In this document: positions 37,243-45,966 of the stretch, one piece after another
How positions within the stretch are numbered: the first letter of the stretch is position 1
Layout: every line of letters begins with the position of its first letter
From: Treponema sp.
GTDB taxonomy: Bacteria > Spirochaetota > Spirochaetia > Treponematales > Treponemataceae
DNA length: 64,000 nucleotides
Direction of reading: 5' to 3'
NCBI GenBank assembly: GCA_017548565.1
Contig: JAFYZU010000005.1
Location: 52,567 to 116,566, forward strand
Position numbers and translations under genes: made by a program
Notes under the pieces: model-generated
Told to the model about the DNA's origin: nothing
Databases searched by the model: none
What the model saw: only the letters and a program-made list of their open reading frames with translations

Positions 37243-38928
37243 ATGAAAAAACTTGTTTTATTAACCGGAGTAGTTATCTTAATTCTATCGGCCTGTCAGA
37301 ATAACCCTGACAAAGAAAAAATAGTTAAGGAACGCGATACTTATATTCCTATGGAGGGAGAAATAGTATTAGTTCCTTCAAAGACTATTGAAAGTCAATT
37401 AACAGAAACTGGCAAAACGTATGTCATCCGTGACGGTTTCAATTTAAATTCAAAGGAAATATCCATACCATCGGGTTCAAGACTTAAATTTCTTGGTGGA
37501 ACTATATACAACGGAACAGTAAGCTTTAACAATACTACAATTACAAATGTAGGATCCGTTACTTCACCTGTTTTCAACAATTGCAGCTACAAAGGAAGTC
37601 TTGCAAATTCTGAAGTTGAACTGGGATGGTTTGATCTTGAGGATGGAAATACAACACTTTATTACGGTACAAAATATAATACACATGATTATACAAAGCT
37701 TCAGGCAATTCTAAACTGCTGTAAATCAGGTGCTCAGTTGAATGTCAGTCAGATATATATAATAAGAAAACCGGTTTCAATATCAAAAAAAATCAGCATA
37801 AAAGGAGTGGACAGGAGTGAAGGAATCTATGCAAATAGAATTTCTCAAAATATGGAATATGGTTTTTATCAGATGATGAATCAATCTGCCTTTATAATAA
37901 AAAATGGCGGAGATGTTTCTATACAGGGCATTTCTGTTGTCGGTAACATAAGCCTTTACATAGGTGGAAATCTCTGGGAAAAATATTACGGAAGCGGAAA
38001 CGGGGCGCCTCTTTCTTCTCCAATTTGCATTTGCGGAATTGATGTCGAGCAGGGTGGAAAAATTTCAGAAATTCATGATTCAAGTTTTGTTGCCTTTACT
38101 TACGGCATCAGATGTCAGGGAGGCTCAATCGGTTTAATAAAGAATTCCTATTTCAGTTCCAACAGATTCGGCTTCTGGGCAAAAGATACTTCAAATTTTG
38201 AATTAAGAGGATGTCGTTTAAATACAAATCTTTTGAATTTCCATTTTTACGAAAAATCTTTAAATGATCCTGATAAAGACCATACAACGGCAACAAAAGA
38301 AACAGATGCAGCTGATATAGCAAAACTTGGCGGAGGCCTTTACCTTAACAATTGTACAAATGCAAACATCATCAACTGTCGTTTTGAATTCAATTTCATT
38401 CACGCCATTCTTGATAATGCAAATAGCAACATCAACATTCATAATGCAATTTTTGATACCGGAACACTTGCTCAACTTATGATTAATAATCAGGGCTCGG
38501 GTTCTTATTCTACATCTAATCCGGCTTTTTCAAATATTAAAATCAATTCCTGTACCTTTGCAAGAGGTGCAAGATGTGATGTACAAGATGCAAAAAGCCA
38601 TGCAGGATTTGGAATTTTCTATATCTGTGATAAAGGAAACCGCGGGTCAAATGTAGAAATTACAAATAACATTATTTCAGATAACATGGAAGTTGATAAA
38701 ACAATTGATGTAGTTTATGAAAATCATGTTTTTGATATTTACAATACATCTTCAAGCGGAACAAATTATACGATAAAAGGAAATTCTTTCTATAACACCG
38801 AAGCACAAAGCATTTATAACGTTATAAATGGAAGCTCAGGCACATTTACAATTTCCGCAGCAGGAAATGATTATGCTTCTGTTACAAAAACAACAGGAAC
38901 AACAAGTGTACTGAACCTCACTGAATAA
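37243..38928 (+). CDS. Beta-helix surface lipoprotein, type A copy 2
   Basis: A 561-residue lipoprotein (lipobox LSAC, C18), paralogue of the gene at 33887-35542 along its whole length. Shared blocks include KSGAQLN, DRSEGIYA, GGSIG(L/Y)I(K/R)NSYFS and FGFWAKDT(S/N)NFE. The N-terminal LKFLGGTIYNGTVSFNNT module and Asn-ladder beta-helix body are retained. Divergence at many positions shows an old duplication, not an assembly error. ATG is preceded by AGAGG. Probable function as for copy 1. Confidence 0.85.
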   Translation: MKKLVLLTGVVILILSACQNNPDKEKIVKERDTYIPMEGEIVLVPSKTIESQLTETGKTYVIRDGFNLNSKEISIPSGSRLKFLGGTIYNGTVSFNNTTITNVGSVTSPVFNNCSYKGSLANSEVELGWFDLEDGNTTLYYGTKYNTHDYTKLQAILNCCKSGAQLNVSQIYIIRKPVSISKKISIKGVDRSEGIYANRISQNMEYGFYQMMNQSAFIIKNGGDVSIQGISVVGNISLYIGGNLWEKYYGSGNGAPLSSPICICGIDVEQGGKISEIHDSSFVAFTYGIRCQGGSIGLIKNSYFSSNRFGFWAKDTSNFELRGCRLNTNLLNFHFYEKSLNDPDKDHTTATKETDAADIAKLGGGLYLNNCTNANIINCRFEFNFIHAILDNANSNINIHNAIFDTGTLAQLMINNQGSGSYSTSNPAFSNIKINSCTFARGARCDVQDAKSHAGFGIFYICDKGNRGSNVEITNNIISDNMEVDKTIDVVYENHVFDIYNTSSSGTNYTIKGNSFYNTEAQSIYNVINGSSGTFTISAAGNDYASVTKTTGTTSVLNLTE

Positions 38929-38944
38929 AAAGGAGATATTAAAA

Positions 38945-40615
38945 ATGAAAAAAATAACATGTTCTTTACAAAAAATTTTTATATGTTTTTTATTGGCCCT
39001 TGCTGCATCCTGCAATCTTCAATTACCAAAAGAAGAAGTATGTATATATGTAGATAAAGCACCCACAGAGCACTGTACAGGTTATAAAACTCTTGAAGCC
39101 ACTGATGATTTTAAACAATCAGTTTCTATAGAACGGATGATTTATGTCATAAACGACGAATTTAACCTTAAAAATGATTCTGTAATGATCCCCGCAGATT
39201 CAATTCTTATTTTTGGTGAAAACGGAAAGATAACAAACGGCACTGTTACTTTTAATAAGACATATCTTGAAGGAGATATTAAATTCAAAAACATAACATT
39301 TAAAGGTGATTTGCTCAATAAAACTGTTAAACTCTCATGGTTTGGTGCAACTACAGACTTAAACGAAGAAAAAACAAATAAAAAGAATACTTCAATCATT
39401 ACACAGGTTTTAAACTGCATGGGAGATACTTTAATTGTAGACGGTTACTATCCTGTGAGTTCAAAGATTATTGTATCAAAAAGCATTAACTTAAGAAGTC
39501 CTGACTGGAATGAATCACTTTGTAAAAAAACATATTCAGATGATACTTACACACCATCAAACGGATTTTATACAAACGGAGATTTTTCTCTTATAGAAGT
39601 AACAGCAAGCATAAACCTTTACGGAATCCGCCTTACAGGAAATGTTTCAAGATATAAAAATGCAACAAGTATTCCTTCTTCGCCATACACCTTTGGATTA
39701 AAAAACGTTGACTGGAATGGAGGTTCTATAGCAGCTGTTTATAACTGCAGAATAGAAGGCTTTGCTCAGGGATTAAGAGCTGTTGCGGGTTACATAGAAA
39801 AAATCCAAAATACAACTTTTGACTCGTGTATCACAGGCCTTTATGTAATCTATGCTTCAGATTTTGATGTTTTTGGCTGTAGGTTTACTAACTGCATGTC
39901 TAATTTCAATGCTCCTGCCGTATCAGATTCTACTTTTACAGACAGTAATTTAAGTTCTCTCAGACAATGCGGCTCTGGTCTTATTCTTGAAGGCTGCGGT
40001 ATGGTAAATTTTGCAAACAATCTTCTTGAAAATAATTTTATAAACTTACAATTAATTGAAGCTGATATCATTATCAATATCAGTGACTGTACATTTAAAA
40101 ATCCTGGTTTTTGCGATTTATATTTTTATAATGACTATGCAGGATTTCAAAACCCTTCTGAAGTATCTCTATACTATACTTTAGGTGCCGGTGATTTACA
40201 AAAGTTCTGTATGGATAATATTGTAGTTCACCAGAATACTTTTGAACGCTCAGGCAAAGCCGTAGGAAGATGTATTGTCTTGTTAAAAAACAGTCAGAAA
40301 GCTTTATCTGGAAGCTCTGTAATTACACACGATCGCGTTACAAACTTTGTTTTTTCCAAAAATACAGTTAAAGACACCAGAAGCAGCACAAGCTCAGATG
40401 AATCAATTTTTACTGTTGTAAACAAAGATGAAACAAAAAGTCATGTTACCTGTACGCAAAATGTTTTTTCAAACAGCAAGATGAAATATCTGATAAATGC
40501 AATTACAGGAAGCACAGGAAAATATACTTTCAAAAATAAAAACAACTCCATGCCATCCGGTATTTCTGAAAATTCCGTAAAAGGACAAACTGGAATAATA
40601 ACTTTTCAAAATTAA
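38945..40615 (+). CDS. Beta-helix surface lipoprotein, type B copy 2
   Basis: A 556-residue lipoprotein (lipobox LAASC, C23), paralogue of the gene at 35544-37214. Shared blocks include CMGDTLIVDG(Y/F)YPVSS, LRSPDWNE, YIEK(I/L)QNTTF and EGCGMVN. It completes an A-B-A-B array. The ATG follows AAGGAG. The next gene, 17 nt downstream, encodes an outer-membrane protein, so these lipoproteins and the barrel are likely exported and assembled together. Confidence 0.85.
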   Translation: MKKITCSLQKIFICFLLALAASCNLQLPKEEVCIYVDKAPTEHCTGYKTLEATDDFKQSVSIERMIYVINDEFNLKNDSVMIPADSILIFGENGKITNGTVTFNKTYLEGDIKFKNITFKGDLLNKTVKLSWFGATTDLNEEKTNKKNTSIITQVLNCMGDTLIVDGYYPVSSKIIVSKSINLRSPDWNESLCKKTYSDDTYTPSNGFYTNGDFSLIEVTASINLYGIRLTGNVSRYKNATSIPSSPYTFGLKNVDWNGGSIAAVYNCRIEGFAQGLRAVAGYIEKIQNTTFDSCITGLYVIYASDFDVFGCRFTNCMSNFNAPAVSDSTFTDSNLSSLRQCGSGLILEGCGMVNFANNLLENNFINLQLIEADIIINISDCTFKNPGFCDLYFYNDYAGFQNPSEVSLYYTLGAGDLQKFCMDNIVVHQNTFERSGKAVGRCIVLLKNSQKALSGSSVITHDRVTNFVFSKNTVKDTRSSTSSDESIFTVVNKDETKSHVTCTQNVFSNSKMKYLINAITGSTGKYTFKNKNNSMPSGISENSVKGQTGIITFQN

Positions 40616-40632
40616 TAAATAAAGAGGTATTT

Positions 40633-41685
40633 ATGAAAAAAATAACAGTTATTTTATTTTTAATCGCAGCAATGTGCCTTAAGATTTCTGCACTTAATTC
40701 TGCCGCTTACGATGGATCGGCTCACACAGTAGAAGATGAAGCATATTATCTTATGAACGTCCTTGACTGGAGCAGCCTTAAATTTGACAAGACCTATGTT
40801 TTTTCCAACTTGAATTCTACAAGCTCCGGTAATCTTGCCGCTTTTTTTCATACAAAAAACAAAAATGTAATCGGATTGGGATGGGAAGGAAACCTCTGGT
40901 CAGAAACCTCATACAACTCGGTAACTGCTTTCTACGGATGGAACAAATTCGCACTTGCTCTGAACTATACCGGTTATATCAGCCCCGCATGGTATCTTGA
41001 CGGCAATGTCTGCAATGATTATAAAAATCTCGGTGGTAATGCAGAATTCGGTGCAATCGTAAACAAAAATTTCGCACTCAGTTTTTCTCTCGGATTTTCC
41101 AATACATCCGGAGCAATCAATACTGCAGAAATTGATTATTCAACCTTCACAGCAAATACAGATCTTGTTTATTCCTTGAAAAATGACAACAATCTTAATG
41201 CAAAATTATTTCTTGATTACACAGGAAGTTTTGCCACAAGAAAATCAAAAATCGGTAACAATGAAACTAAAGCAAAATACAGTCAGAATATTATTGTTCC
41301 GGGAACAAAGCTTTTATATCACTTAAACAATAATCTTGCTTACGGATTATATGCAGCAGTACCGGTTACAATCACTTCTGGGGATAATATTCCTACCGAT
41401 ACATCTCTTGAATTTACAGTTTCAAACGGAATCTGCTATGCTATAAAACCAAACCAGATGTTTTTTAATACCGGAATAGAGCTTGTCCTTCCTTCAATTA
41501 CATTCCACAAGGATGCTGATACAGAAAGAGGTCTTTTTTACAGTACATTTTATGCAGGCTTCTCTTTCATTCTGGCAAACCGTATCTGCATAGATTTATC
41601 GACCGGGATTAATCCGAACAACGGAGTTAAGCTTGACGATATCTGGAACCAAAGCTTTAGTATAAGTGTTTCTGCTAAATTCTAA
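40633..41685 (+). CDS. Outer-membrane beta-barrel protein
   Basis: A 350-residue exported protein. The signal peptide (about 4-20, ending LKISALNS) is followed by alternating amphipathic strands rich in Tyr, Phe and Asn (VIGLGWEGNLWSE, FALALNYTGYI, FYSTFYAGFSFILANR). The terminal strand SISVSAKF ends in phenylalanine, the C-terminal signature of outer-membrane barrels. It is last in the beta-helix lipoprotein operon (17 nt after the previous stop; AGAGG before the ATG). It may be the membrane partner or porin for the surface lipoproteins. No family name could be assigned. Confidence 0.78.
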   Translation: MKKITVILFLIAAMCLKISALNSAAYDGSAHTVEDEAYYLMNVLDWSSLKFDKTYVFSNLNSTSSGNLAAFFHTKNKNVIGLGWEGNLWSETSYNSVTAFYGWNKFALALNYTGYISPAWYLDGNVCNDYKNLGGNAEFGAIVNKNFALSFSLGFSNTSGAINTAEIDYSTFTANTDLVYSLKNDNNLNAKLFLDYTGSFATRKSKIGNNETKAKYSQNIIVPGTKLLYHLNNNLAYGLYAAVPVTITSGDNIPTDTSLEFTVSNGICYAIKPNQMFFNTGIELVLPSITFHKDADTERGLFYSTFYAGFSFILANRICIDLSTGINPNNGVKLDDIWNQSFSISVSAKF

Positions 41686-41718
41686 AAAATGGGACTGTTG
41701 TTTTTCGAACAGTCCCAT
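41684..41718 (-). terminator. Terminator between convergent operons
   Basis: A perfect 11-bp stem (41689-41699 with 41708-41718, arms ATGGGACTGTT and AACAGTCCCAT) around an 8-nt loop. On the minus strand it is followed by a T-run from the complement of 41684-41689, so it ends the LPP20/CsgG operon. The hairpin could also act on the plus strand against the beta-helix operon, but the T-run there is missing. Confidence 0.85.
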
Positions 41719-41735
41719 AACTCACACTAGATTCT

Positions 41736-42035
41736 TTATTTTTTCCATTTTGCGTAAAAAACCGTATCTGCATCTATAAAAAATGGAAAAGTAACAGGAT
41801 TTCCGATAAACGAAGCATTAGTGTACCAGCCGCAGAAGGTTGAACCGTATTTCTGAACCGGCTCTATTTTTTCTACGCATTTAGTCCTGTAGGAATCTAT
41901 CGTTTGCGGGCAATCCGTTTCAAAGCTGACCATATACATATCGGTAATGTCAATTATAAACGGATTTTCACACGAACAGATGCACAAAGGCATCAGAACA
42001 ACAAGTAAAGCAATAAAACCTCTGATAAATTTCAT
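41736..42035 (-). CDS. Small lipoprotein with Listeria-Bacteroides (InlB B-type) repeat
   Basis: A 99-residue protein with a lipoprotein-like signal (hydrophobic 6-20, cysteine at C22 in ICSC) and one short beta-grasp repeat: GSTFCGWYTNASFIG ending TVFYAKWKK, the F-GWY------T-----YAkW pattern of Flg_new/InlB B repeats. Such repeats usually serve in surface protein contacts. The start is set at the ATG of MKFIRGF, which has AGGAGG at good distance; an ATG six nt upstream is too close to the site. It is the last gene of the envelope operon that begins at 44622. Confidence 0.75.
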   Translation of the reverse strand: MKFIRGFIALLVVLMPLCICSCENPFIIDITDMYMVSFETDCPQTIDSYRTKCVEKIEPVQKYGSTFCGWYTNASFIGNPVTFPFFIDADTVFYAKWKK

Positions 42036-42055
42036 ATTCATCCTCCTCTAACAGA

Positions 42056-42979
42056 TTAAAACCTGAAACCGGCAGTAATTCCTGCACCAAACATATAAGG
42101 ATATCCGATTCTGACAACGGGTTCTAAATAAACTCCCCGTAATCCGAATCTGAAACCAAAACCTCCTCCATAATTCTCCGAAAAATCACAATCATTTTTC
42201 AGAAAAACCAGACTCACACCTCCATGCCCCTCGACAAAAAATCCTGTTACCGGTTCACCAGACGGCGAAACAAGATAAACCCTTATTCCCCCGACAGCTT
42301 CTGCAACATACATCTTTGTTTTGTTTTCATAATAATCGTAGCTTACAAAGAATTTTCCACCGACTGTAAATTTTCTGGAAAGAGCATAATCAAAGCATAT
42401 TGCACCTCCGGGAGCAAGATAATCAAGTGAGTTTTTATTCAACTCTATTTCAAAGCCGGCCGAAGCCTTATAGTAAACGTTGGATCTTCCGAGAAGCTGT
42501 TCTGTTTTTGATGAACGGGCAAATTCATAGGTTTTACGGAAGATGTAAGAATCTGTTTCGACAGAAAGCATACGTACACGAAGCATGTACATGTTATTCA
42601 ATTCTTCGAAGCTTCCGAATACAACTAATTTTGCTCCGAGCTTTTTCGCTACAGAAAGAACAGTCTTTTCATCAACACTGCCGGAATTCTGAAAATAACG
42701 CTCATGCTCAGTAAACTGCTGTGCAATTTTATCACGAGTTACAATCTTAATAAGACCTTCCTTTGCATAAATCAAATCGCCGAGCTGTTCACGGATATAA
42801 ATTGTCATCTGCTCAGAAGGAGCCGTAAAATCATTTATGACAATGATATCGTTTATTTCACATTTTTCTGCAATATCATCACTTGCAAGACGTAAAGCAT
42901 TATCAAAGGATTTCTCTGCAAAAAGAAAGCCCGTCCCGATTAATAAAGACATTAATAACAAGATGAAACGTTTATTCAT
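42056..42979 (-). CDS. CsgG-like domain protein with C-terminal barrel
   Basis: A 307-residue exported protein with a signal peptide ending LFAEKS. Residues of about 25-165 resemble the CsgG/LpoB-type alpha/beta domain: DIIVINDFTAPSEQM, LVVFGSFEELN and YMLRVRMLSVET are the usual 'act quickly on a lipoprotein with GxF and variable RMLdvet' landmarks. The C-terminal 130 residues are beta-strand-rich (AGGKFFVSYDYYENKT, FGFRFGLRGVYLEPVVRIGY) ending FRF, which suggests an outer-membrane barrel. ATG is preceded by AGGAGGAG. It sits between the LPP20-like genes and the small repeat lipoprotein. A role in envelope assembly is inferred. Confidence 0.72.
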   Translation of the reverse strand: MNKRFILLLMSLLIGTGFLFAEKSFDNALRLASDDIAEKCEINDIIVINDFTAPSEQMTIYIREQLGDLIYAKEGLIKIVTRDKIAQQFTEHERYFQNSGSVDEKTVLSVAKKLGAKLVVFGSFEELNNMYMLRVRMLSVETDSYIFRKTYEFARSSKTEQLLGRSNVYYKASAGFEIELNKNSLDYLAPGGAICFDYALSRKFTVGGKFFVSYDYYENKTKMYVAEAVGGIRVYLVSPSGEPVTGFFVEGHGGVSLVFLKNDCDFSENYGGGFGFRFGLRGVYLEPVVRIGYPYMFGAGITAGFRF

Positions 42980-42993
42980 TTTCTCCTCCTAAA

Positions 42994-43962
42994 TTAAAAC
43001 AATTCAGATAAAAATCTTTCATCAAGAAGCTTTTCCAGCTCACAGATGTACAATTTTCGTAAGGTTTCCTCATTGTATGCAGAAAGCCTTTCAATCACAG
43101 CCGAAAAAGAACTGATGATTCCGGAAGGTCCACGAAGAATCACTGAAATCTGAGGCTCACACGAATAAATGCCCTTGAAGCAGCCCTCATTTAAATTCAT
43201 CTGTACTTCAAGAACATAAAGTGCACCTTTTTGTACGCATAAAAATCCTTCGTGACCCATAATTAACTGAAGCTTTGCCTTAATTTCACCTGGACAATCA
43301 TTCTTCACGAATATAAAAACTACATTTTCCTGTTTAAGCTTCATAAGCTTCTGTTTCAATTCATTTTTTTTCTTAAACAATCCGGTATATTTTTCACAAA
43401 GCTCAGAATGAACAGAAAGCGCCATATAATAAATCTGTTGTGATTCATCGATAGCCGCAATCTGTTTTTTCAACAGAATGATTTTTTTAAATGGATCTTT
43501 TTCAACACCCTCTGATTTTTCACACTGTTCACAAAATGATATGCATAAATCAAGCTTCTGACAGATAATTTTCCATACCTCATCACGATCGATGTATGCA
43601 CAGATATACCAGTTTTTATCACGCTTATTAAAATAAAAATCCGTATACTGCACCAAAAAAAGATTGACCGCAGAAGCAGCAGTTACAGTCTGAACCATTC
43701 CTTCACGCTTAATAAAACTTTCATTCTGACTTTCAAAAGAGCTGATGGATTTTACCGATGCTTCAATCCTCTGTTCAAAATACGAAGCAAGCCCCGCCAG
43801 CGCATGATTCTTTGCCGAATCCCTGGTACTTCCTTCTCCGGTTGAACTGATATATTTTTCATACGGAAATTGTTTTTCCCTGTTCAAAATCCAATCCGGA
43901 GATGAAGGAAACAGAGAGCAGCTTACAGATATCAGAATAGAAAAAATGATTATCCTTTTCAC
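42994..43962 (-). CDS. LPP20-like envelope lipoprotein, GTG start
   Basis: A 322-residue protein with an N-terminal signal and a possible lipobox (ISVSC, C15). The region PDWILNREKQFPYEKYIS followed by GEGSTRDSAKNHALAGLASYFEQRIEA and WYICAYIDRDEVW matches the LPP20-type lipoprotein pattern (PdW----- y----G-g----A---A-a-l----). A helical middle is followed by a beta-rich C-terminal region (VLEVQMNLNEGCFKGIYS). The start codon is GTG, with GGAGG 7 nt upstream. It is second in the operon starting at 44622. Confidence 0.72.
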   Translation of the reverse strand: MKRIIIFSILISVSCSLFPSSPDWILNREKQFPYEKYISSTGEGSTRDSAKNHALAGLASYFEQRIEASVKSISSFESQNESFIKREGMVQTVTAASAVNLFLVQYTDFYFNKRDKNWYICAYIDRDEVWKIICQKLDLCISFCEQCEKSEGVEKDPFKKIILLKKQIAAIDESQQIYYMALSVHSELCEKYTGLFKKKNELKQKLMKLKQENVVFIFVKNDCPGEIKAKLQLIMGHEGFLCVQKGALYVLEVQMNLNEGCFKGIYSCEPQISVILRGPSGIISSFSAVIERLSAYNEETLRKLYICELEKLLDERFLSELF

Positions 43963-43983
43963 AGGCTACCCTCCGTTTTTCAA

Positions 43984-44622
43984 TTAATCGTTTGCACCGA
44001 CTACGGTGTAATTAATAAGATATTCAATCAGTTCAACTGCTATAGGATCGTTTTCATCTGCAAATGCTTTTTTAATCTGCTTTGAATAAAAATCCTCATC
44101 GATCGAAAAAACAACAATGTAAGTGTATTTCGGCTCAAGTTCATTTTTCTTATCGCTTTTTGAGATGCCTTTTACCCACCAGTCAGTTTCCTTGTTCAAT
44201 CCGCTTACATTAATAGCCGATGCTCTTGCAGAATATCGTTCAATGGTTTCATCAACATCGCTCTTATCACCGGTCATTCTGGCTCCGACAAAATCTGCAA
44301 TCCCCTGTCTGATTGATGAACCGATTTCTGCCCTTGCTTCAACCTGATCTGCCCATGTCCTGATAAAATCAAGATCACTTCCGCTTTTTGTAACAACCCA
44401 GACATGCTTGTTAATTCCAAGACTTTTCTGAAGCTGCTTCTGATTCGGTGTAGAAAGAACAAGACTTACCCATTCCGGCTGAGCAACACCCCAGGTTGTT
44501 CCTTTATGCTCAATTATTTCTGTAGGACCAGAAATATCCCGAACCTTTGGTGCACTTGCACAAGAAGAAAGAGAAAATGCACCGACCATACAAATTGCGA
44601 AAAAGATTACATTCTTTTTCAT
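43984..44622 (-). CDS. Envelope lipoprotein, first gene of the LPP20/CsgG-like operon
   Basis: A 212-residue lipoprotein (lipobox LSSC, C21). The mature protein begins with QPEWVSLVL followed by a segment rich in Ala, Arg and Glu (WADQVEARAEIGSSIRQGIADFVGARM), the usual start of LPP20-type domains, and ends with a WVKGISK...YTYIVVFSIDEDF beta region. It is probably an outer-membrane or periplasmic lipoprotein. The ATG is preceded by AGGAGG. Upstream are a short 5' leader hairpin and a palindrome promoter of the WYL-linked type (44673-44707), so this operon is likely part of that regulon. Confidence 0.75.
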   Translation of the reverse strand: MKKNVIFFAICMVGAFSLSSCASAPKVRDISGPTEIIEHKGTTWGVAQPEWVSLVLSTPNQKQLQKSLGINKHVWVVTKSGSDLDFIRTWADQVEARAEIGSSIRQGIADFVGARMTGDKSDVDETIERYSARASAINVSGLNKETDWWVKGISKSDKKNELEPKYTYIVVFSIDEDFYSKQIKKAFADENDPIAVELIEYLINYTVVGAND

Positions 44623-44636
44623 AGACGTCCTCCTTT

Positions 44637-44651
44637 GCTGTTCATAACAGC
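44637..44651 (-). other. 5' leader hairpin, LPP20 operon
   Basis: GCTGTT-CAT-AACAGC, a perfect 6-bp stem ending 2 nt upstream of the AGGAGG ribosome-binding site. Similar hairpins sit immediately upstream of the Shine-Dalgarno at 45766-45785 and 48631-48646. Likely an mRNA 5' stabiliser or initiation element. Confidence 0.55.
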
Positions 44652-44672
44652 AGTTTGTTTATTACATTCTGG

Positions 44673-44707
44673 AATATAAAACATTTATATTCCCAAGTTA
44701 AGGGAAT
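44673..44707 (-). promoter_or_regulatory. Palindrome promoter, site A (LPP20 operon)
   Basis: On the minus strand: palindrome ATTCCC-TTAACTT-GGGAAT (44689-44707), then 10 nt, then the -10 box TATATT (44673-44678). TTAACT inside the palindrome is a fair -35 box at 17-nt spacing. A second perfect inverted repeat, GGAATATAAA/TTTATATTCC, spans 44671-44693 over the -10 region. The start codon follows at 44622. Confidence 0.8.
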
Positions 44708-44714
44708 GAGATTG

Positions 44715-45755
44715 CTAACTATTTAACTGATTTTTTTCCATTAAGATTTGTTTTGGGGTTTTTCCAAATACATCCGGAATATCAGGATTTGCCCCATTCT
44801 CTAAAAGCAATTCTACAAAATCAAACCTATTGTTCCTAATTGCAAACATTAATGGTGTTTCAAACAACCATCCTGTTCTACGATTAATATCAAATCCCTT
44901 TTTAATAAGTGAAAGAACTTTTTCTTTATCATTTTCAATTATTGCAAATGAAAACTTGCATGGAAAAAAACCAAAAGAAATAGATATCATCTCAATTTCA
45001 CCTTCCATGCAATCAAAGCTTCCATTTTTATTCCAAGTTGATATTACAACATAATGATTACCATATTTTCTAAACCTATAAAAAGAACCTGCATTCTCAA
45101 TTTTGTCTAAGCCCAAATAAATATTTACTTTCGCATATAAAAGATAGTTTTCTATCGCTTTTACATAAATACAAATATGACCCACATAACCTTTATGCCC
45201 CGAAAATGAAACAGCCATAATCCCATATTTGTACCACGAATAAAGTTTTTGTTTGTACATTCCAGTTCCTTTATCATCAGGCTCACCTAATAAATTAATT
45301 AAATAAGACAGCTTAAAATATGGAGGAAGACATTGATTTTTTATATAAATTTTCCCTTCTGAGCTTATAAATATTCCATTACTCCACATTGAAGAATAAA
45401 ATTGAACATAAAACAAAGTCAGAAATATCCTACTATTTTCATCTTGAACAAATTCTCCTGCCTGATATCTAAAAAACAGTGCGGATATTTTTGAATCATA
45501 AAAAAGCTTTTTACCATATTCAAAAGCAATTTGTTTCGCAGCTGACATTTCATGCCTCATACATATACAAGTAATAAAAGGAACATTATTTAATTTATGA
45601 TTATATTTAATCCCTATTATTCTATGTGTGCCGGAATCATCCGTTATAAGAAAATCAGAATTTTTGATTTTTTCCCTCAACCCACTTTGAATTTTTGACG
45701 CACTATCAAATGATTTTTGATTTGTATAAAGAAATAAAAGATAATTTGTATTCAT
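44715..45755 (-). CDS. Ankyrin-repeat protein with uncharacterised N-terminal region
   Basis: A 346-residue cytoplasmic protein. Residues 1-140 are of unknown fold. Residues of about 150-280 (LLGEPDDKGTGMYKQKLYSW through VGHICIYVKAIEN) resemble small domains often found in bacterial immunity-type proteins. The C-terminal 65 residues contain about two ankyrin repeats (TPLMFAIRNNRFDFVELLLE, NGANPDIPDVFGKTP). The start is the ATG at 45755, preceded by AGGAGG; upstream in-frame codons belong to the promoter repeat. Its promoter is palindrome site B. In the inferred ancestral layout it was divergent from the WYL regulator, which suggests they act in one pathway. Confidence 0.75.
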   Translation of the reverse strand: MNTNYLLFLYTNQKSFDSASKIQSGLREKIKNSDFLITDDSGTHRIIGIKYNHKLNNVPFITCICMRHEMSAAKQIAFEYGKKLFYDSKISALFFRYQAGEFVQDENSRIFLTLFYVQFYSSMWSNGIFISSEGKIYIKNQCLPPYFKLSYLINLLGEPDDKGTGMYKQKLYSWYKYGIMAVSFSGHKGYVGHICIYVKAIENYLLYAKVNIYLGLDKIENAGSFYRFRKYGNHYVVISTWNKNGSFDCMEGEIEMISISFGFFPCKFSFAIIENDKEKVLSLIKKGFDINRRTGWLFETPLMFAIRNNRFDFVELLLENGANPDIPDVFGKTPKQILMEKNQLNS

Positions 45756-45765
45756 GGCTCCTCCT

Positions 45766-45785
45766 GAAGAATTTGACAATTCTTC
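45766..45785 (-). other. 5' leader hairpin, ankyrin gene
   Basis: GAAGAATT-TGAC-AATTCTTC, a perfect 8-bp stem directly abutting the AGGAGG site (45760-45765). It has the same position as the hairpins of the 43984-44622 and 48268-48618 genes but a different sequence. Confidence 0.55.
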
Positions 45786-45832
45786 CCGATGATATAAAAT
45801 ATAAAACACGATTATTCCCAAGACACGGGAAT
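45770..45832. repeat. 63-bp direct repeat, copy 1
   Basis: Matches 47125-47187 with 2 mismatches in 63 bp. It contains the palindrome promoter reading left and a TTGACA/TAAAAT promoter reading right. The two copies flank the Fic/HTH cassette with a period of 1355 bp. Confidence 0.9.
45798..45832 (-). promoter_or_regulatory. Palindrome promoter, site B (ankyrin gene)
   Basis: Minus strand: ATTCCC-GTGTCTT-GGGAAT (45814-45832), 10 nt, then TATATT (45798-45803). The spacing is identical to sites A, C, D and E. The -35 position (GTGTCT) is poor, so an activator is likely needed. Confidence 0.8.
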
Positions 45833-45966
45833 GAAAGCCATTTTAATCTATATAATTCCGACTATCAAATTTAGTACTATAGATTTTTTCCATATATGTT
45901 TTCAATTAAAAAAGATTTTCTTTTAGTTGGTTGGAACTGAGTCTATTTTTTTTAACTAACTTATTA

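Noticed and set aside
41689..41718. Palindrome with GGGAC arms as a regulon site
   Set aside because: The arms are ATGGGACTGTT, not ATTCCC; it is followed by a T-run on the minus strand and sits between convergent genes, so it is a terminator.
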